A stretch of DNA of 64,000 nucleotides from the NCBI RefSeq assembly GCF_039909015.1, contig NZ_CP150919.1, positions 968,501-1,032,500 of the forward strand. Reading direction: 5' to 3'. Position 1 is the first letter of the stretch, and each line of letters opens with the position of its first letter. The position numbers were made by a program, and so were the translations under genes. Positions 20,475 through 30,210 of the stretch are shown one piece after another. This DNA comes from Pseudomonas grandcourensis (GTDB lineage: Bacteria; Pseudomonadota; Gammaproteobacteria; Pseudomonadales; Pseudomonadaceae). The notes under the pieces are model-generated. The model made no database searches. It was not told the DNA's origin and saw nothing but the letters and a program-made list of their open reading frames with translations.

Positions 20475-21086
20475 ATGGCTTTTACCTTGCCTGCCTTGCC
20501 GTACGCCTACGACGCCCTGGAACCGCACATCGATGCGCAGACCATGGAGATCCACTACACCCGGCATCACCAGACTTACATCAACAACCTCAACGCGGCC
20601 GTTGAGGGCACTGAGTATGCCGACTGGCCCGTGGAGAAGCTGGTGTCTGCAGTACAGCAACTGCCGGAAAAACTGCGGGCGGCGGTGATCAACCAGGGGG
20701 GCGGCCACGCCAACCATTCGTTGTTCTGGGAAGTCATGGCGCCCGGTGGTGGTGGCGAGCCCGACGGCGCGCTGGCCAAGGCTATTAAGGAGCAATTGGG
20801 CGGTCTCGACAGCTTCAAGGAGGCCTTTACCAAGGCCGCGCTTACCCGTTTCGGCAGTGGCTGGGCCTGGCTGAGCGTGACCCCGCAACAGGCTCTGGTG
20901 GTGGAAAGTAGCGGTAACCAGGACAGCCCGTTGATGAACGGGAATACGCCGATTTTGGGCCTCGACGTCTGGGAGCACGCCTATTACCTGCGTTATCAGA
21001 ACCGCCGTCCGGAATACATCAGCGCGTTCTACAACGTGATCAATTGGCCGCAAGTCGCTGCGCGCTATCAGGTCGCACTGGTTTAA
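20475..21086 (+). CDS. sodA: Superoxide dismutase SodA (manganese type)
   Basis: A 203-residue Fe/Mn-family superoxide dismutase. Metal ligands lie in the [10 protein letters not shown] and DVWEHAYYL stretches and in [12 protein letters not shown], and the [10 protein letters not shown] stretch near residue 155 is of the Mn type. The conserved start [20 protein letters not shown] is at 20475 with GGAG ten bases upstream. It follows fumC by 43 bases. In the P. aeruginosa operon a gene called orfX lies between fumC and sodA; it is absent here. The enzyme works in the cytoplasm and would be made under iron limitation. Confidence 0.97.
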   Translation: MAFTLPALPYAYDALEPHIDAQTMEIHYTRHHQTYINNLNAAVEGTEYADWPVEKLVSAVQQLPEKLRAAVINQGGGHANHSLFWEVMAPGGGGEPDGALAKAIKEQLGGLDSFKEAFTKAALTRFGSGWAWLSVTPQQALVVESSGNQDSPLMNGNTPILGLDVWEHAYYLRYQNRRPEYISAFYNVINWPQVAARYQVALV

Positions 21087-21117
21087 GTCCTCCATAAAAA
21101 CAATCCAAGGCTGGGCT

Positions 21118-22011
21118 ATGGGCACTGAAACACTGGCGATCGGAAGTGGACGGATGTTTCGTTACGCGTTTGGATCGCTGTTACTGCTGGCGGGGATGAG
21201 CCTATTGGTTGCCCACGGACTGGCATGGCTCGACCTTGAGCCGAAGTTGCTACGTGCACTGCAGGGTGGTGCGATCTGCGCCTTGGCTACTGCGCTGGGC
21301 GCGGTGCCGGTGTTGGTGATTCGGCGGATGCCGCAGGTGCTCAGCGACACTTTGCTTGGCTTTGGCGCTGGCGTGATGCTCGCGGCGACGGCATTTTCGC
21401 TGATCGTCCCGGGCATCTCTGCCGCCGAAGGGCTTGGCCTGTCACCCTGGGCGTCCAGCGGGCTGATCAGCTTCGGCATTCTGCTCGGCGCGTTCGGGTT
21501 GTTCCTGGTGGATCGGAAGGTCTCTGGCGTCAGCCCGGACATGCTGGTCGGCACGTTGGAGCGACCGGTCATTCCTCCGCGGATCTGGTTGTTCGTGTTT
21601 GCGATCATTGCCCACAACATTCCCGAAGGCATGGCGGTGGGTGTTTCGGCCGGTGGTGGTATGCCTGACGCCGACAGCCTCGCCATGGGCATTGCCTTGC
21701 AGGATGTGCCGGAAGGGTTGGTCATCGCTTTGGTACTGGCCGGGGCAGGGATGTCCAGGATCAAGGCGTTCCTGATCGGTGCCGCATCAGGCTTGGTAGA
21801 ACCGGTGTTCGCACTGCTATGCGCGTGGCTGGTGAGTCTGGCTGAACTGCTGCTGCCCTTGGGATTGGCGCTGGCGGCGGGGGCGATGTTGCTGGTGGTG
21901 ACCCATGAGGTCATTCCCGAGTCACGCCGCAATGGTCACGACAAGCTTGCCAGCCTGGGGCTGCTGATGGGGTTTTGTTTGATGATGGTGATGGATACAG
22001 CCCTCGCTTGA
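21118..22011 (+). CDS. ZIP family metal transporter
   Basis: A 297-residue inner-membrane protein with about eight hydrophobic segments. The two ZIP metal-site motifs are clear: AIIAHNIPEGMAVGVS in segment IV and ALQDVPEGLVIA in segment V. ZIP proteins import divalent metal such as Zn2+, Fe2+ or Mn2+. It lies 31 bases after sodA and is probably in the same Fur-controlled transcript, so manganese or iron supply for SodA is an attractive but unproven role. The gene ends inside an intrinsic terminator. Confidence 0.9.
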   Translation: MGTETLAIGSGRMFRYAFGSLLLLAGMSLLVAHGLAWLDLEPKLLRALQGGAICALATALGAVPVLVIRRMPQVLSDTLLGFGAGVMLAATAFSLIVPGISAAEGLGLSPWASSGLISFGILLGAFGLFLVDRKVSGVSPDMLVGTLERPVIPPRIWLFVFAIIAHNIPEGMAVGVSAGGGMPDADSLAMGIALQDVPEGLVIALVLAGAGMSRIKAFLIGAASGLVEPVFALLCAWLVSLAELLLPLGLALAAGAMLLVVTHEVIPESRRNGHDKLASLGLLMGFCLMMVMDTALA

Positions 22012-22031
22012 TTTGTGGCGAGGGGCTTTTT
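21999..22031 (+). terminator. Terminator at the end of the fagA-fumC-sodA-ZIP operon
   Basis: AGCCCTCGC and GCGAGGGGCT pair around the stop codon of the ZIP gene, followed by TTTTTGG. It separates this operon from the convergent ptsO end. Confidence 0.8.
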
Positions 22032-22039
22032 GGTTTGTA

Positions 22040-22312
22040 TTACTCGCCTTCGTCGAAGAAGTTGTTGATCAACGCTACCAGCGCATCCAGCGCTTCCTGT
22101 TCCTGCTCGCCTTCGGTGCTCAAGTGGATCGTGGTGCCTTTGCCGGCGGCCAGCATCATCATCGCCATGATGCTTTTGCCATCGACCATGGACTCTGGTG
22201 TACGACCGGCCCGGATCTGGCACGGGAACTGACCCGCGACCCCAACGAATTTTGCAGAAGCGCGAGCGTGCAGGCCCAGTTTATTGATGATTTCGATTTC
22301 CAGAGCAGGCAT
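22040..22312 (-). CDS. ptsO: Nitrogen-PTS phosphocarrier protein NPr
   Basis: A 90-residue HPr-family protein with the phosphorylated His15 in KLGLHARASAKF and the regulatory serine region (GKSIMAMMML). NPr takes phosphate from PtsP (EI-Ntr) and passes it to PtsN (EIIA-Ntr), two genes upstream. Its position at the end of the rpoN-hpf-ptsN-rapZ-ptsO group marks it as the nitrogen-branch carrier rather than a sugar HPr. Confidence 0.96.
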   Translation of the reverse strand: MPALEIEIINKLGLHARASAKFVGVAGQFPCQIRAGRTPESMVDGKSIMAMMMLAAGKGTTIHLSTEGEQEQEALDALVALINNFFDEGE

Positions 22313-22327
22313 CGCGATGTGAATCCT

Positions 22328-23185
22328 TTAGCTGAGGTCGCGGTGGCGGACCTGGACGTTCTTCAGGGATTGTTGCAGCGTCTGCCCCAGACGCTCGGTC
22401 AGGTAGACGGAGCGGTGATGTCCACCAGTGCAGCCTATGGCAATGGTGACGTAGGCGCGGTTGCTGGCGGCAAAACGAGGCAGCCACTTTAGCAGGTATG
22501 TGGAAATGTCCTGGAACATCTCTTCGACATCCGGCTGTGCCGCCAGGTATTCGGCAACCGGTTGGTCGAGCCCGGACTGCTCGCGCAATTCCGGTTTCCA
22601 GTAAGGGTTGGGCAGGCAGCGCACATCGAACACCAGGTCGGCGTCCACCGGCATGCCGCGCTTGAAGCCAAAAGACTCCACCAGGAACGCAGTCCCAGGC
22701 TCGGGCTGATTCAACAGACGCAGTTTGATGGCGTCGCGCAGTTGGTACAGGTTCAGGTTGGTGGTGTTGATCTTGAGATCGGCAAGGTCGGCAATCGGCC
22801 CGAGCAGGACGCTCTCAACGTTGATGGCTTCGGCCAGCGAGCGGTTGGCGTTGCTCAGGGGGTGACGTCGGCGGGTTTCCGAGAAACGCTTGAGCAGGGT
22901 TTCTTCGTCGGCGTCCAGGTACAGCACGTCGCACTGGATGTGGCGCGCACGGACTTCTTCGAGCAGGTCGGGGAAGCGTGACAGGTGGCTGGGCAGGTTG
23001 CGCGCATCAATGGAAACGGCGACCAGCGGTTGCAACATCTCGGTATGAACCAGGGCGCGTTCGGCCAGCTCCGGCAGCAGGCCGGCAGGCAGATTGTCGA
23101 TGCAGTAGTAGCCGTTGTCCTCAAGAACGTTGAGGGCGGTACTTTTACCTGAGCCGGAACGGCCACTGACGATGATCAAGCGCAT
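22328..23185 (-). CDS. rapZ: RNase adapter / nucleotide-binding protein RapZ
   Basis: A 285-residue P-loop protein. Walker A is GRSGSGKS at residues 8-15, and the conserved C-terminal stretch [19 protein letters not shown] is present. In E. coli RapZ binds GlcN6P and guides the sRNA GlmZ to RNase E, thereby setting glmS levels. Whether it has RNA partners in Pseudomonas cannot be seen here. It begins two bases after ptsN ends, so the pair is tightly coupled. Confidence 0.96.
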   Translation of the reverse strand: MRLIIVSGRSGSGKSTALNVLEDNGYYCIDNLPAGLLPELAERALVHTEMLQPLVAVSIDARNLPSHLSRFPDLLEEVRARHIQCDVLYLDADEETLLKRFSETRRRHPLSNANRSLAEAINVESVLLGPIADLADLKINTTNLNLYQLRDAIKLRLLNQPEPGTAFLVESFGFKRGMPVDADLVFDVRCLPNPYWKPELREQSGLDQPVAEYLAAQPDVEEMFQDISTYLLKWLPRFAASNRAYVTIAIGCTGGHHRSVYLTERLGQTLQQSLKNVQVRHRDLS

Positions 23186-23187
23186 GA

Positions 23188-23652
23188 TTACTGACCGTTT
23201 TGCTCGTCCAGGACAACCTGATACAGGGCTTCGTTGCTTGCAGCACTACGCAGCTTTTCGCGCACTTCCTTGCGGTCGAGCATGCTGGCGATCTGTCGCA
23301 GCAGCTCAAGGTGCGCATCGGTGGCGGCTTCCGGGACCAGCAGCACGAACAGCAGGTCAACCGGCGCGCCATCGATGGCGTCGAAATCGATAGGGGCGTC
23401 CAGGTGCATCAATGCACTGATGGGCGAAACACAGCCCTTGAGGCGGCAATGTGGAATGGCGATGCCATTGCCAAACCCGGTGGAGCCGAGTTTTTCACGG
23501 GCAATCAGTGCCTCGAAGACATCTTGCATCTCCAGGGCCGGCACTTCGCGGGCGATCAGATTGGCAATTTGTTCGAGGGCTTTCTTTTTACTGCCTCCCG
23601 GCACGTTCACCAGGGAACGGCCGGGGGTCAGGATACTTTCAAGTCGGATCAT
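23188..23652 (-). CDS. ptsN: Nitrogen-regulatory PTS enzyme EIIA (PtsN)
   Basis: A 154-residue EIIA-Ntr (PTS mannitol/fructose IIA fold) with the phosphorylated His68 in [14 protein letters not shown]. It is a regulatory output of the nitrogen PTS; family members act on K+ transport, carbon and nitrogen balance and, in P. putida, on PHA and carbon-source use. It is 12 bases after hpf and 2 bases before rapZ in the rpoN operon. Confidence 0.97.
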   Translation of the reverse strand: MIRLESILTPGRSLVNVPGGSKKKALEQIANLIAREVPALEMQDVFEALIAREKLGSTGFGNGIAIPHCRLKGCVSPISALMHLDAPIDFDAIDGAPVDLLFVLLVPEAATDAHLELLRQIASMLDRKEVREKLRSAASNEALYQVVLDEQNGQ

Positions 23653-23664
23653 GGGTAGGGAGTG

Positions 23665-23973
23665 TTAACGACCGGTTGCGCCCTGAAGGAGGCTCTGGGT
23701 CTTTTCCTTATGCTTTTTGAGTTGTTTATCCAGCTTGTCGGTGAGTGCGTCGATCGCGGCATACATATCGGTATGTTCCGCGTTGGCGACCACTTCATTC
23801 CCGGGAATATGTAGCGTGGCTTCGATTTTCTGCTTCAGTTTTTCGACGGTCATCGTGACCTGCACATTAGTGATCTTGTCGAAATGTCGCTCCAATCGCT
23901 CGAGTTTTTCGCCGATGTAGGTGCGAAGAGGTTCGGTCACTTCCAGTTGGTGTCCACTGATGTTGACTTGCAT
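23665..23973 (-). CDS. hpf: Ribosome hibernation promoting factor (short form)
   Basis: A 102-residue HPF/RaiA-family protein with the beta-alpha-beta-beta-beta-alpha fold (MQVNISGHQLEVTEPLRTY, the VEATLHIPGNEV-like strand EATLHIPGNEV, and DMYAAIDALTDKLDKQLKKHK). It binds the A and P sites of the small subunit and promotes inactive 100S ribosome dimers in stationary phase. An AAGGAG site sits before the ATG at 23973. In P. aeruginosa this protein is needed to keep ribosomes intact during starvation. Confidence 0.97.
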   Translation of the reverse strand: MQVNISGHQLEVTEPLRTYIGEKLERLERHFDKITNVQVTMTVEKLKQKIEATLHIPGNEVVANAEHTDMYAAIDALTDKLDKQLKKHKEKTQSLLQGATGR

Positions 23974-24047
23974 ACAGCTTCTCCTTCGTTGCCAGTGCAT
24001 AAAGCGGTAGATCAGATGATCTACCACTGGAACGCTGTGGCGTGGCC

Positions 24048-25541
24048 CTACATCAACCGCTTGCGTTCGCTCGAAGGCGCGATCCCGAGGGATTCGCGGT
24101 ACTTGGCGACGGTGCGGCGAGCCACCTGAATGCCTTGTGCCTCCAGTAAACCAGCGATCTTGCTGTCACTCAACGGCTTTTTCTGATTTTCCGCTGCAAC
24201 CAGTTTTTTGATGATCGCCCGGATCGCCGTGGACGAGCATTCGCCGCCTTCGGAGGTGCTTACGTGACTGGAAAAAAAGTACTTCAGTTCATAAATGCCC
24301 CGGGGGGTGTGCATGAACTTCTGGGTGGTCACCCGTGAAATCGTCGACTCATGCATGCCCACCGCTTCGGCGATGTCATGCAGGACCAGCGGCTTCATAG
24401 CTTCGTCGCCGTACTCCAGAAAGCCGCGCTGATGCTCGACGATCTGGGTGGCAACCTTCATCAGGGTTTCATTGCGGCTTTGCAGGCTCTTGATGAACCA
24501 GCGGGCCTCCTGCAACTGATTGCGCATGAAGGTATTGTCGGCGCTGGTGTCGGCGCGGCGCACGAAACCAGCGTACTGGGCGTTGACCCGCAGCCGTGGC
24601 ACTGACTCCTGATTGAGCTCCACCAGCCAGCGCTCGTTGTCCTTGCGCACGATGACGTCAGGAACGACGTACTCGGCTTCGGTGGACTCGATCTGCGAGC
24701 CCGGACGAGGGTTGAGGCTCTGGACCAGCTCGATGACCTGGCGCAGTTCGTCTTCCTTGAGCTTCATGCGACGCATCAACTGGCTGTAGTCGCGGCTGCC
24801 AAGCAGGTCGATGTAATCGGTGACCAGGCGCTTGGCCTCGGCCAGCCAAGGGGTCTTGGCAGGCAGCTGGCGCAATTGCAGCAGCAGGCATTCGCCCAGG
24901 TTGCGGGCGCCGATGCCGGCGGGCTCGAATTGCTGGATGCGGTGCAGGACGGCTTCGATTTCGTCCAGTTCGATGTCCAGTTCCGGGTCGAAGGCTTCGA
25001 GGATTTCCTCGAGGGTTTCGTCCAGGTAGCCCTGATTGTTGATGCAGTCGATCAGGGTCACGGCGATCAGGCGATCGGTGTCGGACATCGGGGCCAGGTT
25101 CAGTTGCCACAGCAAGTGGCTCTGCAGGCTTTCGCCGGCCGAGGTGCGGGTGGTGAAGTCCCACTCGTCATCGTCGTTGCTTGGCAGGCTGCTGGCGCTG
25201 GTCTGGTATACGTCTTCCCAGGCAGTATCGACGGGAAGTTCGTTGGGAATGCGTTCGTTCCAGTCGCCTTCCTCAAGGTTATCAACCGTAGGGGCGCTTT
25301 CCTGGTAGGAGGGCTCCTGGATGTCAGTGTTGGGCTTTTGTTCGGCGTTGTCGGCCAAGGGGTCGGAATTGTCGAAGTCGTCGCCTTCTTCCTGGCGTTC
25401 GAGCATCGGATTGGACTCCAGGGCCTCCTGGATTTCCTGTTGCAGGTCCAGGGTCGACAATTGGAGCAGGCGGATGGCCTGTTGCAGCTGCGGTGTCATC
25501 GTCAGCTGCTGGCCCATTCTCAAGACTAGCGATGGTTTCAT
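24048..25541 (-). CDS. rpoN: RNA polymerase sigma-54 factor RpoN
   Basis: A 497-residue sigma-54. Region I is the Gln/Leu-rich start ([20 protein letters not shown]); an acidic region II spans about 55-125; the core-binding domain follows; and the C-terminal RpoN box ARRTVAKYR (474-482) contacts the -24 element. It directs promoters for nitrogen use, flagella and many carbon sources, each needing an AAA+ activator. The 245-base gap to lptB may hold its own promoter. It leads hpf, ptsN, rapZ and ptsO. Confidence 0.99.
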   Translation of the reverse strand: MKPSLVLRMGQQLTMTPQLQQAIRLLQLSTLDLQQEIQEALESNPMLERQEEGDDFDNSDPLADNAEQKPNTDIQEPSYQESAPTVDNLEEGDWNERIPNELPVDTAWEDVYQTSASSLPSNDDDEWDFTTRTSAGESLQSHLLWQLNLAPMSDTDRLIAVTLIDCINNQGYLDETLEEILEAFDPELDIELDEIEAVLHRIQQFEPAGIGARNLGECLLLQLRQLPAKTPWLAEAKRLVTDYIDLLGSRDYSQLMRRMKLKEDELRQVIELVQSLNPRPGSQIESTEAEYVVPDVIVRKDNERWLVELNQESVPRLRVNAQYAGFVRRADTSADNTFMRNQLQEARWFIKSLQSRNETLMKVATQIVEHQRGFLEYGDEAMKPLVLHDIAEAVGMHESTISRVTTQKFMHTPRGIYELKYFFSSHVSTSEGGECSSTAIRAIIKKLVAAENQKKPLSDSKIAGLLEAQGIQVARRTVAKYRESLGIAPSSERKRLM

Positions 25542-25786
25542 GGCAGGGGCTTAACACCTTATTCGCCGGCGCACATGCGCCATCCACTACAGGGCGCCGG
25601 GGCGCCAAACTTAAGCAAATTATATGCCTGAAACTAAAGGGTTTGCCTAGAGCGCTGTAACAATAAAAACTATAAAGCTGTGTTGCTGCGCTGCCCTTGT
25701 TGAGGGCTGACCACGCTTGTCGGCACGAGGCGCTGGTGAGTGGGCCGGTCAGGTGCCCGGGCAACTGCCTGGGCACGGCTCAGCGC

Positions 25787-26512
25787 TTACAGGCGGAACT
25801 CATGGCCCAGGTACACTTCCTTGACCAGGTCGTTGGCCAGGATGGTCTCTGCGTCGCCTTCGGCGATCAGTTGGCCGTCATTGACGATATAGGCGGTTTC
25901 ACAGATATCCAGGGTTTCACGAACGTTGTGGTCCGTGATCAGCACGCCAATGCCTTTGGCCTTGAGGTGGTGAATGATCTGCTTGATGTCGCCGACCGAA
26001 ATCGGGTCCACGCCGGCGAAGGGTTCGTCGAGGAGGATGAATTTCGGGTTGGTGGCCAGGGCGCGGGCGATTTCCACGCGGCGGCGCTCACCACCGGACA
26101 GGCTCATGCCCAGGTTGTCGCGGATGTGGCTGATGTGGAACTCCTGCAGCAGGCTTTCCAGCTCCTTGCGACGGCCGGCCTTGTCGAGTTCCTTGCGGGT
26201 CTCGAGGATGGCCATGATGTTGTCGGCCACCGACAGTTTGCGGAAGATCGATGCTTCTTGCGGCAGGTAGCCGATACCGGCCTTTGCGCGGCCGTGCATC
26301 GGCTGGTGGCTGACGTCCAGATCATCGATCAGGACGCGGCCCTGGTCGGCCTGCACCAGGCCGACGATCATGTAGAAGCAGGTGGTCTTGCCGGCGCCGT
26401 TCGGGCCAAGCAGGCCGACGATCTGGCCGCTGTCGATGGACAGGCTGACGTCACGCACGACCTGGCGGCTCTTGTAGCTCTTGGCCAGATGCTGAGCTTT
26501 CAGAGTTGCCAT
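25787..26512 (-). CDS. lptB: LPS export ABC transporter ATPase LptB
   Basis: A 241-residue ABC ATPase. Walker A is GPNGAGKT (36-43), the signature is [10 protein letters not shown], and Walker B lies in [15 protein letters not shown]. With LptF and LptG it drives extraction of LPS from the inner membrane to LptC and LptA. The ATG overlaps the lptA stop by one base (TAATG), so the two are coupled. Confidence 0.98.
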   Translation of the reverse strand: MATLKAQHLAKSYKSRQVVRDVSLSIDSGQIVGLLGPNGAGKTTCFYMIVGLVQADQGRVLIDDLDVSHQPMHGRAKAGIGYLPQEASIFRKLSVADNIMAILETRKELDKAGRRKELESLLQEFHISHIRDNLGMSLSGGERRRVEIARALATNPKFILLDEPFAGVDPISVGDIKQIIHHLKAKGIGVLITDHNVRETLDICETAYIVNDGQLIAEGDAETILANDLVKEVYLGHEFRL

Positions 26513-27060
26513 TACTGGGCCTTTTTCTCGTCGGTTTTCTTCTTCGGCTGGATCACCATGTCGATACGCGGGCGCGACTCGGTGACCTTGCTGCCTGTGG
26601 CGCGACCGGCGCTGGCGAGTTTCTTGTCCGTGTCGTAGACAATTTTCTCGCCTTGGGTGACGTTGTTGTCCTTGTCGACAACTTTGGCCTTGTCGATCAG
26701 TACGACGCGATTTTGCGTGGCGTGATACTGGATCGTCACGCCCCAGCCCTGAACAGGCTTGGTATCGCCGGCCGTTTGCAATTGCTCGAAGTACGCAAGG
26801 TTGCCCACCGAGGTCACTACGTCAATGTCGCCAGTCGGGGTGCGGGTGATGGTAACGGTGTTGCCTGTCACCTTCATCGAGCCTTGGGTGATGATCACGT
26901 CACCCTTATAGGTAGCAATACCTTGCTTGTCGTCCAGTTGGGCATCGTCGGCCTGAATGCGGATAGGCTGCTGTTGATCTTCCGGCAGAGCCCAGGCGCT
27001 CACGCTTCCCAGTGCTGCGCCCAGACTGAGCAAAATCGGGAGGGTTTTAACGAGCCTCAT
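26512..27060 (-). CDS. lptA: LPS transport periplasmic protein LptA
   Basis: A 182-residue OstA-fold protein with an N-terminal signal peptide ending near Ala24. The beta-jellyroll repeats ([24 protein letters not shown]) are typical of LptA, which stacks head to tail to form the LPS bridge across the periplasm. The C-terminus is Lys-rich. It overlaps lptC by 14 bases and lptB by one base. Confidence 0.96.
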   Translation of the reverse strand: MRLVKTLPILLSLGAALGSVSAWALPEDQQQPIRIQADDAQLDDKQGIATYKGDVIITQGSMKVTGNTVTITRTPTGDIDVVTSVGNLAYFEQLQTAGDTKPVQGWGVTIQYHATQNRVVLIDKAKVVDKDNNVTQGEKIVYDTDKKLASAGRATGSKVTESRPRIDMVIQPKKKTDEKKAQ

Positions 27061-27619
27061 ACTGTCCTCTTACGTTCGATAGCAGGTGTATCCTGCTTTC
27101 TTTCAAATACGCTTTCATTCCCTTGCCAGTCGATACACCGCCAGCGCCGTCGATTCTAACGTCTTGCTCGGTCTGCGCATATTGCTGCTGCGGGAACACG
27201 GTCATGCGGGTGCTGGTGATCAGGGTCTTGCGGTTTTTCTCGTCGAAGCGCGTGATTCGCACGTCATCGATCAGTTCGACCTGTGTGCCATCTGGGTTGA
27301 CCTCGCCGCGCAGGCTCTGGACGTGCCACGGGAATTCAGTGCCGCGGAACACATTCAGGTCGGGGTTGGTCAGCAATGTCACCTCGGTCGCCTTCAGGTG
27401 CTCGACCTTGTCGGACACCAGATCATATTGCAGCTTGCCGTCCGGCAGGTACTGCACGCTGTGGGCGTTGATGGCGTAATAGTCGATCGCGCTTTCATCG
27501 ACCGGCGTTACCGGCTTGTCGAGGAAGCGTTCCGGGCTGATGTTCCAGTAGCCAACCGCGGCGAATATCGCCGCGATGCAAGTGAACATCAGCATGTTGC
27601 GAAACTTTTTGCTCAGCAT
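27047..27619 (-). CDS. lptC: LPS export complex protein LptC
   Basis: A 190-residue bitopic protein with a single N-terminal membrane helix (about 6-24) and a periplasmic OstA-like jellyroll. It receives LPS from LptB2FG and hands it to LptA. The start MLSKKFRNMLMFTC at 27619 is chosen because it places short basic residues before the helix. The gene lies 7 bases after kdsC. Confidence 0.95.
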   Translation of the reverse strand: MLSKKFRNMLMFTCIAAIFAAVGYWNISPERFLDKPVTPVDESAIDYYAINAHSVQYLPDGKLQYDLVSDKVEHLKATEVTLLTNPDLNVFRGTEFPWHVQSLRGEVNPDGTQVELIDDVRITRFDEKNRKTLITSTRMTVFPQQQYAQTEQDVRIDGAGGVSTGKGMKAYLKESRIHLLSNVRGQYEAR

Positions 27620-27626
27620 AATGGGC

Positions 27627-28151
27627 TCACAGGTACGCCGCATTGGCCGCATCGAGGCGGTCCTGGGCGCGCAGGATCAATTCGCAGAATTCGCGAGCGG
27701 CACCTTCGCCGCCACGGGCGAGGGTGATGCCGTGAGCGTGTTCACGCACGAAACCGGCGGCATTGGCCACGGCCATGCCCAGGCCGACGCGACGAATCAC
27801 CGGCAGGTCAGGCAGGTCATCGCCGAGGTAGGCCACCTGTTCATAGCTCAGGTTGAGTTGGGCCAGCAGTTCGTCGAGCACCACCAGTTTATCTTCGCGA
27901 CCCTGATAGAGATGCGGGATGCCGAGGTTTTTGGCTCGTCGCTCGACCACCGGGGTCTTGCGGCCACTGATGATGGCGGTCTGTACGCCAGCGGCCATCA
28001 GCATCTTGATGCCCTGGCCGTCGAGGGTGTTGAACGTCTTGAATTCGCTGCCGTCTTCGAGGAAGTACAGGCGCCCGTCGGTCAGCACGCCATCGACATC
28101 GAACACCGCCAGCTTGATCTGTTTGCCGCGTTGCAGCAGGTCTGCACTCAT
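27627..28151 (-). CDS. kdsC: 3-deoxy-D-manno-octulosonate-8-phosphate phosphatase KdsC
   Basis: A 174-residue C0-type HAD phosphatase with the nucleophile motif FDVDGVLTDG (Asp18, Asp20), IISGRK as motif II and YLGDDLPDLPV as motif IV. It removes the phosphate from KDO-8-P to give KDO for lipid A core synthesis. It shares one base with the upstream kdsD (TAATG). Confidence 0.97.
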   Translation of the reverse strand: MSADLLQRGKQIKLAVFDVDGVLTDGRLYFLEDGSEFKTFNTLDGQGIKMLMAAGVQTAIISGRKTPVVERRAKNLGIPHLYQGREDKLVVLDELLAQLNLSYEQVAYLGDDLPDLPVIRRVGLGMAVANAAGFVREHAHGITLARGGEGAAREFCELILRAQDRLDAANAAYL

Positions 28152-29125
28152 TACATTACTCCTGCACGCAGCAAGTCGTGCATGTTCAAGGCGCCGACCG
28201 GGCGGTCTTCACGGTCGACCACGACCAGCGCGTTGATTTTATGGTCTTCCATGATTTTCAGCGCTTCGGCGGCGAGCATCTCGGCGCGGGCAGTCTTGCC
28301 GTGTGCAGTCATGACCTGGTCGATTGTAGCGCTATGGATGTCGATGCTGCGGTCCAGCGTGCGACGCAAGTCACCGTCGGTGAAGATCCCGGCCAGTTTT
28401 CCATCGGCTTCCAGGATCACGGTCATTCCCAGGCCTTTGCGGGTCATTTCCATCAGCGCGTCCTTCAACAGAGTGCCGCGCTGTACTTGCGGCAACTCTT
28501 GCCCGGCATGCATGACATTTTCCACTTTAAGCAGCAAGCGTCGGCCCAGGGCGCCGCCGGGATGGGAAAAGGCGAAGTCTTCGGCGGTAAAACCACGGGC
28601 TTCCAGCAGCGCGACGGCCAGGGCATCGCCCATGACCAGGGCGGCGGTGGTCGACGAGGTGGGGGCCAGGTTCAACGGACAGGCTTCGTGCTCGACGTGA
28701 ACATTCAGGTTGACCTCGGCGGCCTTGGACAGCGGCGAGTCAGGGTTGCCGGTCATGCTGATCAACTGGATGCCCAGGCGCTTGATCAGTGGCAGCAGGG
28801 TCACGATTTCATTGGTGGAGCCGGAATTCGAGAGCGCCAGAATGATGTCGTCGCGGGTAATCATGCCCATGTCGCCGTGGCTGGCCTCAGCCGGGTGCAC
28901 AAAAAACGCCGTGGTGCCGGTACTGGCCAGGGTCGCGGCAATCTTGTTGCCGATGTGCCCTGACTTGCCCATGCCGACCACGACCACGCGGCCTTTGCTG
29001 GCCAGAATCATCTCGCAAGCGCGTACGAAATCTGCGTCGATGTGGGGTAGCAGGCCTTGCACGGCTTCTACCTCGAGGCGGATGGTGCGTTGTGCTGATT
29101 GAATCAGGTCGCTGGATTGGCTCAT
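28151..29125 (-). CDS. kdsD: D-arabinose-5-phosphate isomerase KdsD
   Basis: A 324-residue KpsF/GutQ-family enzyme with an N-terminal SIS sugar isomerase domain (GMGKSGHIGNKIAATLAST, SNSGSTNEI) and two C-terminal CBS domains (about 205-320). It converts ribulose-5-phosphate to arabinose-5-phosphate, the first step to KDO. The start MSQSSDLIQSAQRTIRLE at 29125 is the conserved one. It is the first gene of the minus-strand kds-lpt run and is divergent from mlaF. Confidence 0.97.
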   Translation of the reverse strand: MSQSSDLIQSAQRTIRLEVEAVQGLLPHIDADFVRACEMILASKGRVVVVGMGKSGHIGNKIAATLASTGTTAFFVHPAEASHGDMGMITRDDIILALSNSGSTNEIVTLLPLIKRLGIQLISMTGNPDSPLSKAAEVNLNVHVEHEACPLNLAPTSSTTAALVMGDALAVALLEARGFTAEDFAFSHPGGALGRRLLLKVENVMHAGQELPQVQRGTLLKDALMEMTRKGLGMTVILEADGKLAGIFTDGDLRRTLDRSIDIHSATIDQVMTAHGKTARAEMLAAEALKIMEDHKINALVVVDREDRPVGALNMHDLLRAGVM

Positions 29126-29400
29126 GTCAGAAATCGTATAGCCTGATGAAAAGGCGGCGATTATAGCGGTTATGAACGAATCCCTCACGCTAGTTCGTCG
29201 CGCATTGTCATCCTTGCTGCCGGAAACCTTCTAAACGGGGCTTTCAACCGGTCATGCAGTTGAACATGTCCTGGCTTTGGCCTTGGGCGCACAGCCTTTG
29301 CAGTGATATAGTTCGCCGCCAGTTCGGCCTGCCCGGGAGGTATGTGCTTTCGTGAGAAAGTCAGGCGTCCGAGTGAGAGGCTGCATCGCAAGGAGTTTAG

Positions 29401-30210
29401 ATGAGTGCCGATAACGCCTACGCGGTCGAGCTGAAGGGACTGTCCTTCAAGCGCGGTGCGCGCAGCATTTTCAATAATGTCGATATCCGTATCCCGCGTG
29501 GCAAGGTCACCGGCATCATGGGGCCTTCCGGGTGTGGCAAGACCACGCTCTTGCGTCTGATGGGCGCCCAGCTGCGGCCCACCAAGGGCGAAGTCTGGGT
29601 CAACGGTCAGAACCTGCCGAAACTGTCGCGCAGCGACCTGTTCGATGCACGCAAGCATATGGGCGTGCTGTTTCAGAGCGGCGCGCTGTTTACCGACCTC
29701 GATGTCTTCGAGAACGTCGCTTTTCCGCTGCGGGTTCACACGCAACTGCCGGAAGAAATGATCCGCGACATCGTCCTGCTCAAGCTGCAGGCCGTGGGCT
29801 TGCGCGGTGCCATCGAACTGATGCCCGACGAGCTTTCCGGCGGCATGAAGCGCCGTGTTGCGCTGGCCCGGGCGATTGCGCTCGACCCGCAGATCCTCAT
29901 GTATGACGAGCCGTTTGTCGGCCAGGACCCCATCGCAATGGGCGTTCTGGTGCGCCTGATTCGTTTGCTCAACGATGCGCTGGGCATCACCAGCATCGTG
30001 GTATCCCACGACCTGGCCGAGACTGCGAGCATTGCCGATTACATTTATGTGGTGGGCGATGGTCAGGTGTTGGGGCAGGGTACGCCGGACGAGCTGATGA
30101 ACTCGGATGAACCGCGCATTCGCCAGTTCATGACCGGCGAACCCGATGGCCCGGTTCCGTACCACTTTCCAGCGACGGATTACCGCGCAGATCTTCTGGG
30201 GAAGCGCTGA
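29401..30210 (+). CDS. mlaF: Phospholipid transport ATPase MlaF
   Basis: A 269-residue ABC ATPase. Walker A is GPSGCGKTT, the signature [15 protein letters not shown], and Walker [14 protein letters not shown]. It energises the MlaFEDB complex, which moves phospholipid between the inner membrane and the periplasmic MlaC carrier. An AAGGAG site precedes the ATG. The TGA stop shares one base with the mlaE start (TGATG). The same operon is called ttg2 in pseudomonads, from solvent-tolerance studies. Confidence 0.97.
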   Translation: MSADNAYAVELKGLSFKRGARSIFNNVDIRIPRGKVTGIMGPSGCGKTTLLRLMGAQLRPTKGEVWVNGQNLPKLSRSDLFDARKHMGVLFQSGALFTDLDVFENVAFPLRVHTQLPEEMIRDIVLLKLQAVGLRGAIELMPDELSGGMKRRVALARAIALDPQILMYDEPFVGQDPIAMGVLVRLIRLLNDALGITSIVVSHDLAETASIADYIYVVGDGQVLGQGTPDELMNSDEPRIRQFMTGEPDGPVPYHFPATDYRADLLGKR

